Assembly: GCA_020882975.1 (NCBI GenBank)
Contig: JAHRFD010000007.1
Coordinates: 62,001-126,000, forward strand
Source of the DNA: Microcoleus sp. EPA2
GTDB taxonomy: Bacteria > Cyanobacteriota > Cyanobacteriia > Cyanobacteriales > Microcoleaceae
Length of the DNA stretch: 64,000 nt
Direction: 5' to 3'
Made by a program: the position numbers and the translations under genes. This document shows positions 16,822-26,410 of the stretch, in pieces. Every line of letters begins with the position of its first letter. Position 1 is the first letter of the stretch. The notes under the pieces were generated by a model. It saw nothing but the letters and a program-made list of their open reading frames with translations, had not been told where the DNA came from and searched no databases.

Positions 16822-17265
16822 ATGAAGTTAACTGCACGCGGACACTACAGTGTCAAAGCTCTACTGGATCTAAGTTTGCAACCTGGGTTCGGGCCGACAT
16901 CGGTAAAATCGATAGCTAAACGACAGGAGTTACCCGCTCCCTATCTCGAAAAATTGCTAATTGAAATGCGACGAGCCGGTTTAGTGCAATCAGTTCGGGG
17001 TTCACAAGGAGGCTACAAATTAGCCCGCCAACCCGCTCAAATCTCTCTTGGACAAATCTTAGAGGCTGTAGGGGAAACTATTGAACCTTTACGTCGCCAT
17101 TCTCCTGATGCTTGCCTTCCAGAGGACTGGGTAACATTCAGTTTGTGGAACCAACTGCACAAAAAACTGGTGCTGGCGCTGTACAGTATTTCTCTGGAAG
17201 ACTTATACTATGATGCCCGAAGTTGGCAAGCTGCTCTTGGTGAAGAAACTAGCTTTATCATTTAG
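16822..17265 (+). CDS. Rrf2 family transcriptional regulator
   Basis: 147 residues. The winged-HTH opening MKLTARGHYSVKALLDLSLQPGFGPTSVKSIAKRQELPAPYLEKLL and the RGSQGGYKLAR wing are diagnostic of Rrf2. IscR/NsrR-type members use three clustered cysteines to bind an Fe-S cluster; here only one cysteine (in PDACLPEDW) lies in that region, so cluster binding of the usual type is unlikely. Divergent from cyAbrB. Targets are not predictable from context. Confidence 0.88.
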   Translation: MKLTARGHYSVKALLDLSLQPGFGPTSVKSIAKRQELPAPYLEKLLIEMRRAGLVQSVRGSQGGYKLARQPAQISLGQILEAVGETIEPLRRHSPDACLPEDWVTFSLWNQLHKKLVLALYSISLEDLYYDARSWQAALGEETSFII

Positions 17266-17380
17266 ATGGTAAGGCATCAGGAATCATGACAATTCAATAA
17301 AATCAATGGTTTGGGCAATTAAAAACGCCCTAACTACCAAGAATGTTAAGATCCATTCCAAAATAAGATTGCCAGTAAAT

Positions 17381-17776
17381 ATGGATCTCACACTTGTTAT
17401 CTACGAAGGTGGCTGTCATTGCGGCGCTGTCCGCTTCCGAGTCGCGGTGGAAAAACACGAAGCTGTTGATTGCAACTGTTCTATCTGTCACAAGAAGGGA
17501 TTTTTGCACCTAATTGTACCACCAGAACATTTTACGTTGCTAAGCGGCGAAGATGTTTTGACAACCTATACGTTTAATACGGGCATTGCCAAACATAATT
17601 TTTGCCGGATTTGTGGTATTCATGCGTTTTATCGCCCCCGATCGCATCCCGATCAATTTGATGTCAATGTCCGCTGTCTCGACTCCGATGCAGTTACTCA
17701 ATTTCGGATCGTACCCTTTGATGGTGCTAATTGGGAGCAGAACGTGCACCTACTGCGGGACGAAAACAATCTGTGA
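17381..17776 (+). CDS. GFA/CENP-V-type zinc protein
   Basis: 131 residues from ATG 17381. An alternative start at 17306 adds 25 residues with no family similarity. The zinc motifs of the glutathione-dependent formaldehyde-activating (GFA) fold are present: GGCHCGAVRF near residues 10-19, NCSICHKKG near 32-40, and HNFCRICGIHAFYRPRSHPD. Such proteins bind two zinc ions and act, or are annotated as, carbon-sulfur lyases on glutathione adducts. Substrate unknown. It precedes cobD by 22 bp, probably incidental to cobalamin synthesis. Confidence 0.85.
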   Translation: MDLTLVIYEGGCHCGAVRFRVAVEKHEAVDCNCSICHKKGFLHLIVPPEHFTLLSGEDVLTTYTFNTGIAKHNFCRICGIHAFYRPRSHPDQFDVNVRCLDSDAVTQFRIVPFDGANWEQNVHLLRDENNL

Positions 17777-17798
17777 ACTTAAAACTGTCTATATATAA

Positions 17799-18884
17799 AT
17801 GATGCCCGATGAATTGTCTGTTTTGATTTTAGCTGCTGTATTAGATTACTCCATCGGCGATCCTTGGGGTTGGCCACATCCTGTACAGGCGATGGGTTGG
17901 GCCATTGAGCGCTATACTCGACTGGTCTTTAATATCTGGAATAATCCCCCAGCTACAAAACCGAACTTGGGCGATAGTCCCCCAAGCGATCGCCCTAAAC
18001 TGTTGCTTCGCGCTGCGGGTACAATACTAGCGATCGGGTTGATTGTAGGCAGTTATACTGTCAGTTGGTTGATGGTGCAAGCTGCTAGTTGGGTGCATCC
18101 TCTTTTGGGCATTGCTTTACAGACCATTTTACTCGCAAGCTGTTTTGCAGGTAGGAGTTTGAGGGCTGCTGCCGAGGATGTACTGGCACCTCTAAATCTA
18201 GGAGATTTACTCAAGGCGCGAGAACGGTTGAGTCTTTATGTCGGTCGGGATACTGAAAACTTATCCGAGCCAGAAATTCTGCGAGCATTGTTAGAAACTG
18301 TAACAGAGAATGCCGTGGATGGGGTGAGTGCTCCCCTATTTTATGCCTTAGTTGGGTTCGCTCTCCCACATCTATATCTATTATTAAGTGTGAGGGATTT
18401 GCCGATCGCGGATTACTCCATGTCAATGAGCGCCATTGTCCCCTTGGCGATCGCTTATAAAGCAGCCAGTACATTAGATTCTACAGTGGGCTACAAAGAA
18501 GCACCCTACACAGATTTAGGATGGTTTAGTGCCAAACTCGAAGATGTCCTGACTTGGCTTCCTTGCAGATTAACAGTGATGACATTAGCTGCGATATCAG
18601 GAAAACCTCTGTACATTTGGAGGATTTGTCAAAGAGATGCGGTAAAAGATGCCAGTCCCAATTCCGGTTGGAGCGAATGCGCCTACGCCGCCATCTTGGG
18701 AGTGCAACTAGGAGGTACAAATTCCTATCGGGGAGTTGTTAAACACAAACCCCTGTTAGGGGAACCCAATCAACCTATCACAGTGCACCATATTCACCAA
18801 GCATTGCAATTAACTCGGTATTGCTTTCTGATTTGGTTGGGATTATCATTGCTCTTTTATGCTCGCTTCGTTTTTGTCCGCTAA
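17799..18884 (+). CDS. cobD: Adenosylcobinamide-phosphate synthase (CbiB/CobD)
   Basis: 361 residues, multi-pass membrane protein. The family motifs are present: LDYSIGDPWGWPHPVQAMGW at the N-terminus, the conserved RDTENLSEPEILRALLETVTENAVDGVSAPLFYAL block at about residues 149-185, and DSTVGYK near 228. The enzyme joins the aminopropanol arm to adenosylcobyric acid in late cobalamin (pseudocobalamin) synthesis at the inner membrane. No cobalamin riboswitch was seen in the short upstream gap. Two consecutive ATGs open the frame. Confidence 0.93.
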   Translation: MMPDELSVLILAAVLDYSIGDPWGWPHPVQAMGWAIERYTRLVFNIWNNPPATKPNLGDSPPSDRPKLLLRAAGTILAIGLIVGSYTVSWLMVQAASWVHPLLGIALQTILLASCFAGRSLRAAAEDVLAPLNLGDLLKARERLSLYVGRDTENLSEPEILRALLETVTENAVDGVSAPLFYALVGFALPHLYLLLSVRDLPIADYSMSMSAIVPLAIAYKAASTLDSTVGYKEAPYTDLGWFSAKLEDVLTWLPCRLTVMTLAAISGKPLYIWRICQRDAVKDASPNSGWSECAYAAILGVQLGGTNSYRGVVKHKPLLGEPNQPITVHHIHQALQLTRYCFLIWLGLSLLFYARFVFVR

Positions 18885-18925
18885 CTGTCGATCGACCCAC
18901 AGCCAAAAATTAGCAACAGCCACCA

Positions 18926-19459
18926 ATGACTAAAATTATTGAAATTTTATCGCCGGATGAAGTGCGACGCACTCTTACCCGCATCGCTTCCCAGATAGTG
19001 GAAAAATCGGGACACCCAGGAGAATTAGTCTTGTTAGGTATTCATACTAGAGGAGTACCTTTAGCTCAAATTCTGGCGGCTCAAATTGAAGTCCTCGAAC
19101 AAGTCAAAGTATCCGTAGGTGCTCTGGATATTACGTTTTACCGAGATGATTTGGATCGAGTGGCGATGCGGACACCAGCCAAAACCGAAATTCCCTTCGA
19201 TTTGACAGGCAAAACTGTTGTATTGATAGATGACGTTATATATAAAGGTAGAACTATTCGAGCAGCTTTGAATGCAGTAAATGATTATGGCAGACCGGAG
19301 AAAATTTGGCTAGCAGTGTTAGTCGATCGCGGACACCGAGAAGTACCGATTCAGCCGGATTTCACGGGTAAGAAGTTGCCCACCGCCAAGGAAGAACAAG
19401 TTAAAGTCTACGTTCAAGAAATTGATGGGCGCGACGGAGTGGAGTTAATTAAAGGTTGA
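18926..19459 (+). CDS. pyrR: PyrR bifunctional regulator / uracil phosphoribosyltransferase
   Basis: 177 residues, the usual PyrR length. The PRPP-binding motif [18 protein letters not shown] (about 109-126) and IHTRGVPLA near residue 46 are characteristic. In Bacillus-type bacteria PyrR binds pyr mRNA to attenuate it and also converts uracil plus PRPP to UMP; in cyanobacteria the UPRTase function is the safer assignment, since no pyr attenuator is visible. It lies 41 bp after cobD. A supply of uracil salvage fits the cytosine deaminase and URC genes 4-9 kb away. Confidence 0.92.
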   Translation: MTKIIEILSPDEVRRTLTRIASQIVEKSGHPGELVLLGIHTRGVPLAQILAAQIEVLEQVKVSVGALDITFYRDDLDRVAMRTPAKTEIPFDLTGKTVVLIDDVIYKGRTIRAALNAVNDYGRPEKIWLAVLVDRGHREVPIQPDFTGKKLPTAKEEQVKVYVQEIDGRDGVELIKG

Positions 19460-19601
19460 TATGCCGATCGACCCGTTGCTGAGCGCCAACAGACACACAG
19501 TGATAGGAGACCACAGAAACCCAGTTTCTCAGACCCCTAGTCTAACGGAAACGGTAACTCTCGCCCAAACCTGAGTGAGCGAAGTCGAAGTATTGTCAAA
19601 A

Positions 19602-19674
19602 TCGGCAGTGCAGGAGTTGAACCTGCCTGAGGCGAATTATGAGTTCGCTGCCTAAACCGCTCGGCCAACTGCCG
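19602..19674 (-). tRNA. tRNA with CAU anticodon (Ile2 or elongator Met)
   Basis: 73 nt fold into a complete cloverleaf on the minus strand: acceptor CGGCAGT/ACTGCCG with discriminator A, D arm GCC...GGC, anticodon stem GCGAA/TTCGC around loop CTCATAA, T arm GCAGG-TTCAACT-CCTGC. CCA is not encoded; TTTT follows. The anticodon is CAU. It lacks the C1 mismatch and GGG/CCC anticodon stem of the initiator. Its layout resembles the chloroplast tRNA-Ile(CAU) read after lysidine modification, but elongator Met cannot be excluded. Confidence 0.88.
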
Positions 19675-19855
19675 TTAGATCGCTTGGTGCGATCGAACTT
19701 AAAATGAATTATAACATAATTTCCCAGTCCGTGCTAAAACTAGAGAACAAAAATCACAATCTTCGATCTGCAACGCCCGATCGCCATCAGCCCGAAGTTG
19801 AAGTCGATCGGTCAAACAAAGCAGTTTCTAAGACTTGGCATAGAACTTACAGGTA

Positions 19856-20548
19856 ATGGTACTGAATTCGACGGTAGTGCTGACTCTGATTCTACTGACT
19901 ATGATGTTGGGAGCTGGTGTGACGAGTTCTGTTTTCGGATTTACTTTAGGTCGGGAAGCGTTGAAAGGAACTACTCAACCAGACGTTCGCCCCAGCAATA
20001 ATGCAGGTGGCAAACAGGGAACACCAGCTAGCAAAGACCAAGTGAGCATTTTGAAAGAAAAAGACATTCTCAAAACCGTCAAAGCACGGATTGAAGGTCG
20101 CGATCCTGAGAAAGTAGCGGGTCAAGGGAATACCAAAACAGACAAGGCTAGCTCTAAAACAGCTACAGCCAAAAAACCAGCCACTGAGAAAAATCCCAGC
20201 ACCAAGTTTCCCCTCAACAGTCGCGACGGGGGAATCACCCTAGAAGTGAGTGCAGCCAATCAGCGAGGTAACTCCATGCTGCTAGACGTGAGCATGAAGA
20301 ACGAAGGCTCCCAATCTGTCAAGTTTTTATACAGTTTCTTGAGCGTCACGAATAACCAAGGCCAGCCCCTAAGTGCGACGGCCGAGGATTTGCCTGGGGA
20401 ACTGCCCCCCAACGGGCAGGTGTTTTACGGCACGATTAGTATTCCCACAACTTTACTGGAAAATAGTAAAGAAATTTCGCTGACGCTGACAGATTATCCA
20501 GCTCAAAAACTTCAGTTGCAAATAGCGGGCATTCCAGTGCCGAAGTGA
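19856..20548 (+). CDS. Hypothetical membrane-anchored protein
   Basis: 230 residues. A single N-terminal hydrophobic segment (about residues 5-30) is followed by a low-complexity linker rich in Lys/Ala/Thr/Pro (about 45-120) and a beta-rich C-terminal domain (GGITLEVSAANQRGNSMLLDVSMKNEG, then VKFLYSFLSVTNNQGQPLS) that looks like an immunoglobulin-like DUF4352-type fold. It is likely anchored in the inner or thylakoid membrane with the domain in the periplasm or lumen. No specific function is assigned. Start chosen at ATG 19856 just before the hydrophobic stretch. Confidence 0.7.
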   Translation: MVLNSTVVLTLILLTMMLGAGVTSSVFGFTLGREALKGTTQPDVRPSNNAGGKQGTPASKDQVSILKEKDILKTVKARIEGRDPEKVAGQGNTKTDKASSKTATAKKPATEKNPSTKFPLNSRDGGITLEVSAANQRGNSMLLDVSMKNEGSQSVKFLYSFLSVTNNQGQPLSATAEDLPGELPPNGQVFYGTISIPTTLLENSKEISLTLTDYPAQKLQLQIAGIPVPK

Positions 20549-20740
20549 ATTAACTTACAGCGCCGGGAAGTCCCCTGCTATACCTGTTAGTCCAGGTAAG
20601 CGGTGAGTAGTTCAATATTGGGAAAATATTTGCAGATGCTTGCCCCTGTTGTGTTCGTGTTAGGGGGATTGTCAACAATTTTAGCTTGCTATGGAGGATC
20701 TGTATCACTCCCACAGGCCTGGGTCAGGAGAGTGTAGGAG

Positions 20741-22204
20741 ATGGCTGAGTTGCCTGCTATGACTTGGACAGAGGTGCTGTCACGGTTGCTATCAGTGCTG
20801 CTGCTGATAGCGATCAATGCTTTTTTTGTGGCGGCTGAGTTTTCGATGGTGACGGTACGTCGTTCGCGGATTAATCAGTTAGTTGAGGCGGGGGATGTTC
20901 CGGCTCTGACGGTTCAATCTTTGATCCAAAGTATTGAGCGATTGCTCTCAACTATGCAGTTGGGAATCACTCTTTCTAGTTTAGCTCTCGGCTGGATTGG
21001 GGAAGATACGATCGCCGTGCTGATCCGAGCTTCCATCCACTTTTTGCCACTGCCAACTTATATCAAGGAATCGATCGCCCATTCTTTTAGCATATCCATA
21101 GTCACTTTTTTTCTGCTGGCTTATCTACAAATCGTACTCGGCGAACTGGTGCCGAAATCTGTAGCCTTACTTTATTCCGAACAATTAGCAAGAGGCCTAG
21201 GCACTCCCAGTTTACAGATTGCTCGTTTATTCAATCCCTTTGTTTCCTTGCTCAATAAATCGACTCGATCGCTCTTGCAGCTTGCGGGTATTGAATACGA
21301 TGTCACCCATCGGCCAGTGACTCCCCAAGAACTACAATTAATTATCGCTACTTCCACAGAATCCAGCGGCTTACAAGCAGAAGAACGAGAATTGCTCAAC
21401 AACGTATTTGAGTTTGGGGAAGTGTGGGTACAAGAAGTGATGGTGCCAAGGCCAAGTATTGTCGCGCTTCCCAAGACTGCTACTTTTCAAACATTGCTCT
21501 CAGAAATTGCGATTTCCAACCATTCTAGGTATCCGATCACAGGAGATTCCTTCGATGATATTATCGGGGTGATAGACTTCAAACAACTTGCTAAACCGCT
21601 AGCCGAAGGTTTGTTATCACCAGACACGCCTATTCTAACGTGGATGCGTCCGGTGAGGTTTGTGCCGGAGATGATGCTGTTGGGAGAATTGCTACCTTTG
21701 ATGCAGGGTTCCTCGGAAGAAATTGCGATCGTAGTCGATGAATTTGGGGGCATTTCCGGGTTAGTGACGCTGCGGGATTTGATTGCGGAAATTATCGGCC
21801 GCAGTTACGAATCGCAAGATAGTAAAGAAATAGCTTTGCAAGTATTGAACGATCGCACTTTTTTGGTGCAAGCGCAGTTAAATGTAGATGATGTGAATCA
21901 AATATTGAATTTGGATTTGCCTGTAACTGACGAATATCAAACCATTGGAGGTTTTTTGAGCTATCAGTTGCAAAGAATGCCGGCGGTGGGGGAAGTGTGG
22001 CGCAGCGAAAATGTGGAACTGGCGGTGGTTTCTGTGTGCGGGCCGCGGTTAGATCAAATTCAAATTCAGTTGTTGTCAGGGGTGGCGGGCGATCGCACTT
22101 TCAGCGAAGTTGGACAGACGAATGGGGAAATTGTGGGAAAAGGGCGCAAGAATAGCGCGTTAAAAGGTGTGGCGAAAGCTCATAGTTCAGAATCTTTTAG
22201 TTAA
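20741..22204 (+). CDS. CNNM/CorC-type hemolysin-family transporter
   Basis: 487 residues in the standard three-part layout. Residues about 10-200 form the DUF21 (CNNM) membrane domain with the NAFFVAAEFSMVTVRRSRI opening and GELVPKSVALLY. Residues about 215-340 form a CBS pair (VMVPRPSIVALP, IAIVVDEFGGISGLVTLRDLIAEIIG). Residues about 350-435 are the CorC_HlyC domain (FLVQAQLNVDDVNQILNLDLP, TIGGFLSYQLQRMPAVGE). Family members transport or regulate Mg2+ or other divalent cations and are often mislabelled hemolysins. The 3' end overlaps a small minus-strand ORF by 8 bp. Confidence 0.9.
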   Translation: MAELPAMTWTEVLSRLLSVLLLIAINAFFVAAEFSMVTVRRSRINQLVEAGDVPALTVQSLIQSIERLLSTMQLGITLSSLALGWIGEDTIAVLIRASIHFLPLPTYIKESIAHSFSISIVTFFLLAYLQIVLGELVPKSVALLYSEQLARGLGTPSLQIARLFNPFVSLLNKSTRSLLQLAGIEYDVTHRPVTPQELQLIIATSTESSGLQAEERELLNNVFEFGEVWVQEVMVPRPSIVALPKTATFQTLLSEIAISNHSRYPITGDSFDDIIGVIDFKQLAKPLAEGLLSPDTPILTWMRPVRFVPEMMLLGELLPLMQGSSEEIAIVVDEFGGISGLVTLRDLIAEIIGRSYESQDSKEIALQVLNDRTFLVQAQLNVDDVNQILNLDLPVTDEYQTIGGFLSYQLQRMPAVGEVWRSENVELAVVSVCGPRLDQIQIQLLSGVAGDRTFSEVGQTNGEIVGKGRKNSALKGVAKAHSSESFS

Positions 22205-22511
22205 TGCCTATATAATCTACTCGCTCGAAGTCGCTGCGTACTAAATTATCTAACGTCGGGCCTTTGGGGCGCAAATTAACGCGATCGCCAGCCTTCACAT
22301 TTTCGTAATGTACAAAGGGAATATAGATATCTTGCTCCTCCATAAAAGCGTAAGTAAAGCGAAAGGCACTGTCAATGTCTTCAGCTTTAACCTCACGAAA
22401 GTCAGAGAGGAATAGGAGATCCATTTCTTCCTCAAAGTACAGCATCTCTGCAAATGCACCTCCGTCGCAAAGGACAATATAAAGAATCAGTTGAACTTTT
22501 AACTCAAGCAA
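22197..22511 (-). CDS. Hypothetical small protein
   Basis: 104 residues, not recognised. The first 20 residues are moderately hydrophobic (LKVQLILYIVLCDGGAFA), the rest is acidic and aromatic (EEEMDLLFLSDFREVKAEDIDSAFRFTYAFMEEQD) and ends with VKAGDRVNLRPKGPT. The composition is protein-like rather than a shadow frame, and it lies downstream of queC on the same strand, separated by a small repeat at 22546-22605. It may be the remnant of a longer gene. Confidence 0.42.
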   Translation of the reverse strand: MLELKVQLILYIVLCDGGAFAEMLYFEEEMDLLFLSDFREVKAEDIDSAFRFTYAFMEEQDIYIPFVHYENVKAGDRVNLRPKGPTLDNLVRSDFERVDYIGIN

Positions 22512-22545
22512 TTAATCTCAATATCTGCGGGCGGCAGCGAAGAGA

Positions 22546-22606
22546 CTCGAAACAACCCGGTTTCTGACTACCCGCGCGCCAGCCATATTTAAGCGTAAGA
22601 AACCGG
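22546..22606. repeat. AACCCGGTTTCT-family repeat
   Basis: AACCCGGTTTCTGAC near 22554 is inverted as AAGAAACCGGATCTT near 22597, a diverged copy of the repeat at 9687-9753. Its right arm overlaps the end of queC. Confidence 0.5.
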
Positions 22607-23263
22607 ATCTTGCAACCCCAATTCTTCAAAAGCGGCCAACCGCAACCGACAAGAATCGCAAACCCCACAGGCATTTTCCCCGCCTGCATAGCAAGACCAA
22701 GTTTGGTCCCAAGGCACTCCTAATTTGTTACCCAATTCAATAATTTCGGTTTTTTTAAGTTCAATCAAAGGTGTTATAATCTTAATAACTTCTCCTTCCC
22801 TTCCCTGCTTGGTTCCTAACCGAAATACTTCCTGCATGGCTTGGATATAATCGAGGCGACAGTCGGGATAGCCGGAATAATCTAAAGCGTTGACACCGAT
22901 ATAAATTCGCTGAGCTCCTAGGGTTTCGGCGTAGGCTAGGGCAAAACTGAGAAAAATGGTATTTCTAGCTGGAACGTAGGTACTGGGGATGTTTTGAGAC
23001 ATTTCTCCCAAAGTGCGGTCGATCGGCAAATCCATCTGATTATCCGTCAGCGCCGAACCTCCCCACAATGTGAGGTCAAAGTTGACTATCTGATGTGCTT
23101 TAACACCAGCCGAAAGTGCGATCGCTCTTGCTGAATCTAACTCCCGCCGGTGTCTTTGCTGGTAGTCAAAGGAAATCGCGTAACATTCGCAGCCGTCGGC
23201 TTTGGCTTGATACAAAACTGTTGAGGAATCCAGCCCTCCCGACAATAAAATAACTGCTTTCAT
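22589..23263 (-). CDS. queC: 7-cyano-7-deazaguanine synthase
   Basis: 224 residues, normal QueC length. The PP-loop LLSGGLDSST is at residues 6-15; FDYQQRHRREL follows; the zinc-binding cluster is at the C-terminus, with CYAGGENACGVCDSCRLRL providing four cysteines. The enzyme makes preQ0 from 7-carboxy-7-deazaguanine with ammonia and ATP, on the route to queuosine. The start has a good SD (complement of CACCTCC at 23271-23277) 7 bp upstream. No other queuosine gene is adjacent, and no preQ1 riboswitch was recognised upstream. Confidence 0.95.
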   Translation of the reverse strand: MKAVILLSGGLDSSTVLYQAKADGCECYAISFDYQQRHRRELDSARAIALSAGVKAHQIVNFDLTLWGGSALTDNQMDLPIDRTLGEMSQNIPSTYVPARNTIFLSFALAYAETLGAQRIYIGVNALDYSGYPDCRLDYIQAMQEVFRLGTKQGREGEVIKIITPLIELKKTEIIELGNKLGVPWDQTWSCYAGGENACGVCDSCRLRLAAFEELGLQDPVSYA

Positions 23264-23417
23264 TTAAAATCACCTCCATTAAATTAGCTTTTATATTTAT
23301 ATCAAATTAGTTGTGAATTGACAAGATTACAGCGATGGATTTTAACGAACCGCGAAGACGCGAAGGAAGAGAAGGAAAGAGAAATAGTTGACAGTTGATG
23401 TGAGGATTGTTATAAGT

Positions 23418-24752
23418 TTAAGTTGCTAGCAAGTCGTCTAGTTCGCGGTAGTCTGGCAAGGTTGTATCTATTTTAATGCCTTGTCTCAACACTGTGCGAT
23501 CGCGCTGGGACCTAGATAATAATTCGCTGTAGTTCCTGGCTTTAAACAAAATCAAATCTGCTGGTAAACCTACTGCTATTTTCCCCAATTTAGGCAATCC
23601 CATTAAATCTGCCGGAGTCTTGGTCACTGCACGGGGCCAATCTCCATAGGGTCTATCTAAGTGAGCGATTCTGACTGCCATATTGAAGACTTCTAAAACA
23701 TCGTGGTCGCCAAATCCATAAAAGGGGTCGCGACAGTTGTCGCTAGCAAAAGCAACGGGAATTCCTGCTGTTTTGAGTTCGTGCACCAGCGTCACTCCCC
23801 GCCAGCGCGGTGTCCGCTGGGCTTGTCTGTCTTGGAGATAAAGATTGCACATTGGTAAGCTGACAATGCCAATATTGGCTTCCTTGACTAAGGTGATAGT
23901 TTCTGTTACTAATTCTGGGGGTTGGACGGCTAAACTACAGCAGTGTCCGCAGATGATTTTACCTGGGAATTGATGGCGGATGGCTGTTTTGGCTACTTGT
24001 CGCAATGTTACTGATTCTGGATCGTCATTTTCATCGGTGTGGAAATCGAGGTTTAAGCCTCGTTCTTTAGCCAGGGCAAAAACTCGATCTAGTTGTTGGT
24101 CTAGGTCTGGATTTATATAGGCAACACCGCCTAAAATACCGCCTATTTCTGCCATTTTATCGGCTAATTTTTCGCCTGCTGGTGTTAGTAAATATTCCAG
24201 GGACACTAGGGAAACTGCTTGCAAAATTAGCCGATCGCCCCATTGTGTCCGCAACTCTTCAAATGCTGCTAAGCTAAAGTTTCCCTGTTCGCCTCCGCTG
24301 TCGATGTGGGTGCGGATGGCTTTGGTGCCGTGGGCGTAGCTGCACTTAATCCCGAACTCCATCCGCCGATAAATGTCTTCTGGGTTCCAGTTTTTTTGAG
24401 TGTCAGCGCCCACTGTCAAGATTGCTTTGGCAAATGTACCATCGGGATTGGGTGCTCTTTCCCAAATATGACCTTTGTCTAAATGGGTGTGTAGATCCAC
24501 GAAGCAAGGCCAAACTAGCCCTCCTCGACAATCTACCACTGGGATATCTGCAACTTCTGATAAAGGTTGCTTACCGGAATGGGTAATTTTGGCGATCGCC
24601 CCGGCGCCAATTTCCACATCCACTACACACAAACCCTCGCCAGTCTCTCTGACTGCGACTGGATCTGACTTGAGTGCGATCGATGGAATCTCCAACAGAG
24701 ACATCGGCACGCAAGCATTTTTTAGCAAATAATTAGATGTACTTGGCAACAT
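23418..24752 (-). CDS. codA: Cytosine deaminase
   Basis: 444 residues, amidohydrolase fold. Metal and active-site motifs match the CodA type: DLHTHLDKG near 96-104, FHTDENDDPES near 247, CGHCCSLA near 280, and ASDNCRDPFYGFGDHD near 335-350. It converts cytosine to uracil plus ammonia. It is divergent from the URC1-like gene (332 bp apart), and the product uracil is the entry compound of the URC pyrimidine pathway, so the two transcripts form one functional locus. An in-frame ATG at residue 17 is an alternative start. Confidence 0.88.
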   Translation of the reverse strand: MLPSTSNYLLKNACVPMSLLEIPSIALKSDPVAVRETGEGLCVVDVEIGAGAIAKITHSGKQPLSEVADIPVVDCRGGLVWPCFVDLHTHLDKGHIWERAPNPDGTFAKAILTVGADTQKNWNPEDIYRRMEFGIKCSYAHGTKAIRTHIDSGGEQGNFSLAAFEELRTQWGDRLILQAVSLVSLEYLLTPAGEKLADKMAEIGGILGGVAYINPDLDQQLDRVFALAKERGLNLDFHTDENDDPESVTLRQVAKTAIRHQFPGKIICGHCCSLAVQPPELVTETITLVKEANIGIVSLPMCNLYLQDRQAQRTPRWRGVTLVHELKTAGIPVAFASDNCRDPFYGFGDHDVLEVFNMAVRIAHLDRPYGDWPRAVTKTPADLMGLPKLGKIAVGLPADLILFKARNYSELLSRSQRDRTVLRQGIKIDTTLPDYRELDDLLAT

Positions 24753-25084
24753 TCAATCTATGAGTTAATATTTATGGATAATTTAGTGCTATCATTTGTA
24801 ACTATAGCAACTATTTCAGGAGTTGTAAACCTCTATAATTCCCCAACTTATCTGTTTGTTAATTTTTCCGTCTCCTCTGTATTTTGCTGTATTTTCCTGC
24901 CTAAAAATCAGCCAAAAGTCAGATAAAATTACTAGATAAACTAGGGTAGAGTATGTACCTTGATTATTGGCAGTTTAGCCCCGATCGCTGAATCACAAAT
25001 GAAAAATCTTTAATTTTTGAGAAAATTTCCCTAGTCAATCGATTTTAGATTTTAGCAGCATCCATAACTAGAGCCAGAAAAACT
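24753..25084. promoter_or_regulatory. Divergent intergenic region between codA and the URC1-like gene
   Basis: 332 AT-rich bp between two divergently transcribed genes of the pyrimidine locus, so it should hold both promoters. No operator palindrome, riboswitch or ORF was recognised. Confidence 0.5.
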
Positions 25085-26332
25085 GTGTCAACACCCAAGG
25101 ATATATTTTTAAGTTCTCACCCCAAGATATCTCCCAGAAAACCTCTTCCTATTTATTGGGGAGAAATCGATCCGCTGAAACGAGGCCCCGTGATTGCTAG
25201 TCTCAGCAAATCCTCTCACCGCAATGCGATCGGCACTCACTCCGGTTCCTACTCTGTCTATCGGGCGCTAGCTGTAGCCAAGGGGACACTCCAAGCAAAT
25301 CACCGCCCCGATTTTACTAACACGTCTCCCGCCGCCGACATCGGACCTCACCCCAGTTGGGGTGATGCTAACTTGATTGTTTCTCTCGATCCTTTTGGCG
25401 CTTTGGTTAGCGAAATTTACACCTCGTTTTATCAGCAGGGATACGATATTCGACCGACAATTGCAGTGACAAAAGCTCACATTAATCTGCCCGAACTTCA
25501 AGAAGCTATTGCCCAAAATCGGGTACTAATTGATGGCAAAATTGTCAAAGCTGGCGGAAATTTAGCAGTAACCAAAATCGCGATCGATCCAGTTTGGTAT
25601 TTGCCTGGAATTGCTCATCGGATTGGTGTGGAAGAAAGAGTTCTCCGTCGCGTGCTGTTTCAGCAAACAGGGGGAATGTTTTCCGACTTAGTGAAGCGAC
25701 CAGAATTGCAGGTTTTTTTGCCGCCGATTGGGGGAACTACAGTTTATATTATTGGGGATGTAGCTCATATTTCTGACCCACAGAAGCAGTTGGCGGTACG
25801 AGTACATGACGAGTGTAATGGTTCAGATGTTTTTGGTTCTGATATTTGTACTTGTCGTCCTTATTTGGTACACGGAATTGAGATGTGCATCCAAACAGCA
25901 CAAGCAGGGGGATCGGGGGTAATTCTTTACTTTCGCAAGGAGGGCAGAGCTTTGGGTGAAGTAACTAAGTTTTTGGTGTACAATGCGAGGAAAAGGCAGA
26001 CTGGAGGCGATCGCCCAGATGAGTATTTTACTCGCACTGAATGTGTTGCTGGAGTTCAAGATATGCGCTTTCAAGAACTAATGCCAGATGTGTTGCACTG
26101 GTTGGGAATTTCTCGGATTGACCGTTTAGTTTCGATGAGCGATCTCAAATACAATGCAATTGTCAATTCTGGCATTCAAGTAGTCGATCGCATCCCCATT
26201 CCCGAAGATCGGATTCCCGCAGATGCACAAGTCGAAATCATCGCTAAAAAAGCTGCTGGCTACTACACTCCATCGGGAGTACCCGATGCTACAATCCTCG
26301 CAGAAACTAAAGGACGAGATTTGGAAGATTGA
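25085..26332 (+). CDS. URC1-like, GTP cyclohydrolase II-related protein (uracil catabolism)
   Basis: 415 residues from GTG 25085. The C-terminal half is related to GTP cyclohydrolase II: the zinc ligands are Cys244 (HDEC) and Cys255-x-Cys257 (SDICTC), followed by GVILYFRKEGRALGEVTKF where RibA has EGRGIGL. Residues 1-210 form an extra N-terminal domain (YWGEIDPLKRGPVIASL, HSGSYSVYRALAVA) absent from RibA but typical of the URC1 family, which opens the uracil-to-ureidomalonate route known from Lachancea yeast. Its partner URC4 (DUF1688) is encoded two genes downstream, supporting URC1 over riboflavin synthesis. Function in cyanobacteria is by homology. Confidence 0.82.
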   Translation: MSTPKDIFLSSHPKISPRKPLPIYWGEIDPLKRGPVIASLSKSSHRNAIGTHSGSYSVYRALAVAKGTLQANHRPDFTNTSPAADIGPHPSWGDANLIVSLDPFGALVSEIYTSFYQQGYDIRPTIAVTKAHINLPELQEAIAQNRVLIDGKIVKAGGNLAVTKIAIDPVWYLPGIAHRIGVEERVLRRVLFQQTGGMFSDLVKRPELQVFLPPIGGTTVYIIGDVAHISDPQKQLAVRVHDECNGSDVFGSDICTCRPYLVHGIEMCIQTAQAGGSGVILYFRKEGRALGEVTKFLVYNARKRQTGGDRPDEYFTRTECVAGVQDMRFQELMPDVLHWLGISRIDRLVSMSDLKYNAIVNSGIQVVDRIPIPEDRIPADAQVEIIAKKAAGYYTPSGVPDATILAETKGRDLED

Positions 26333-26410
26333 TGTGAGCTCGATCGCGATTCATCGCATCTTGGTCAAATCAAACTCATTGCTATTTTTTTTGAGCGCTC
26401 AAGGCAGGTT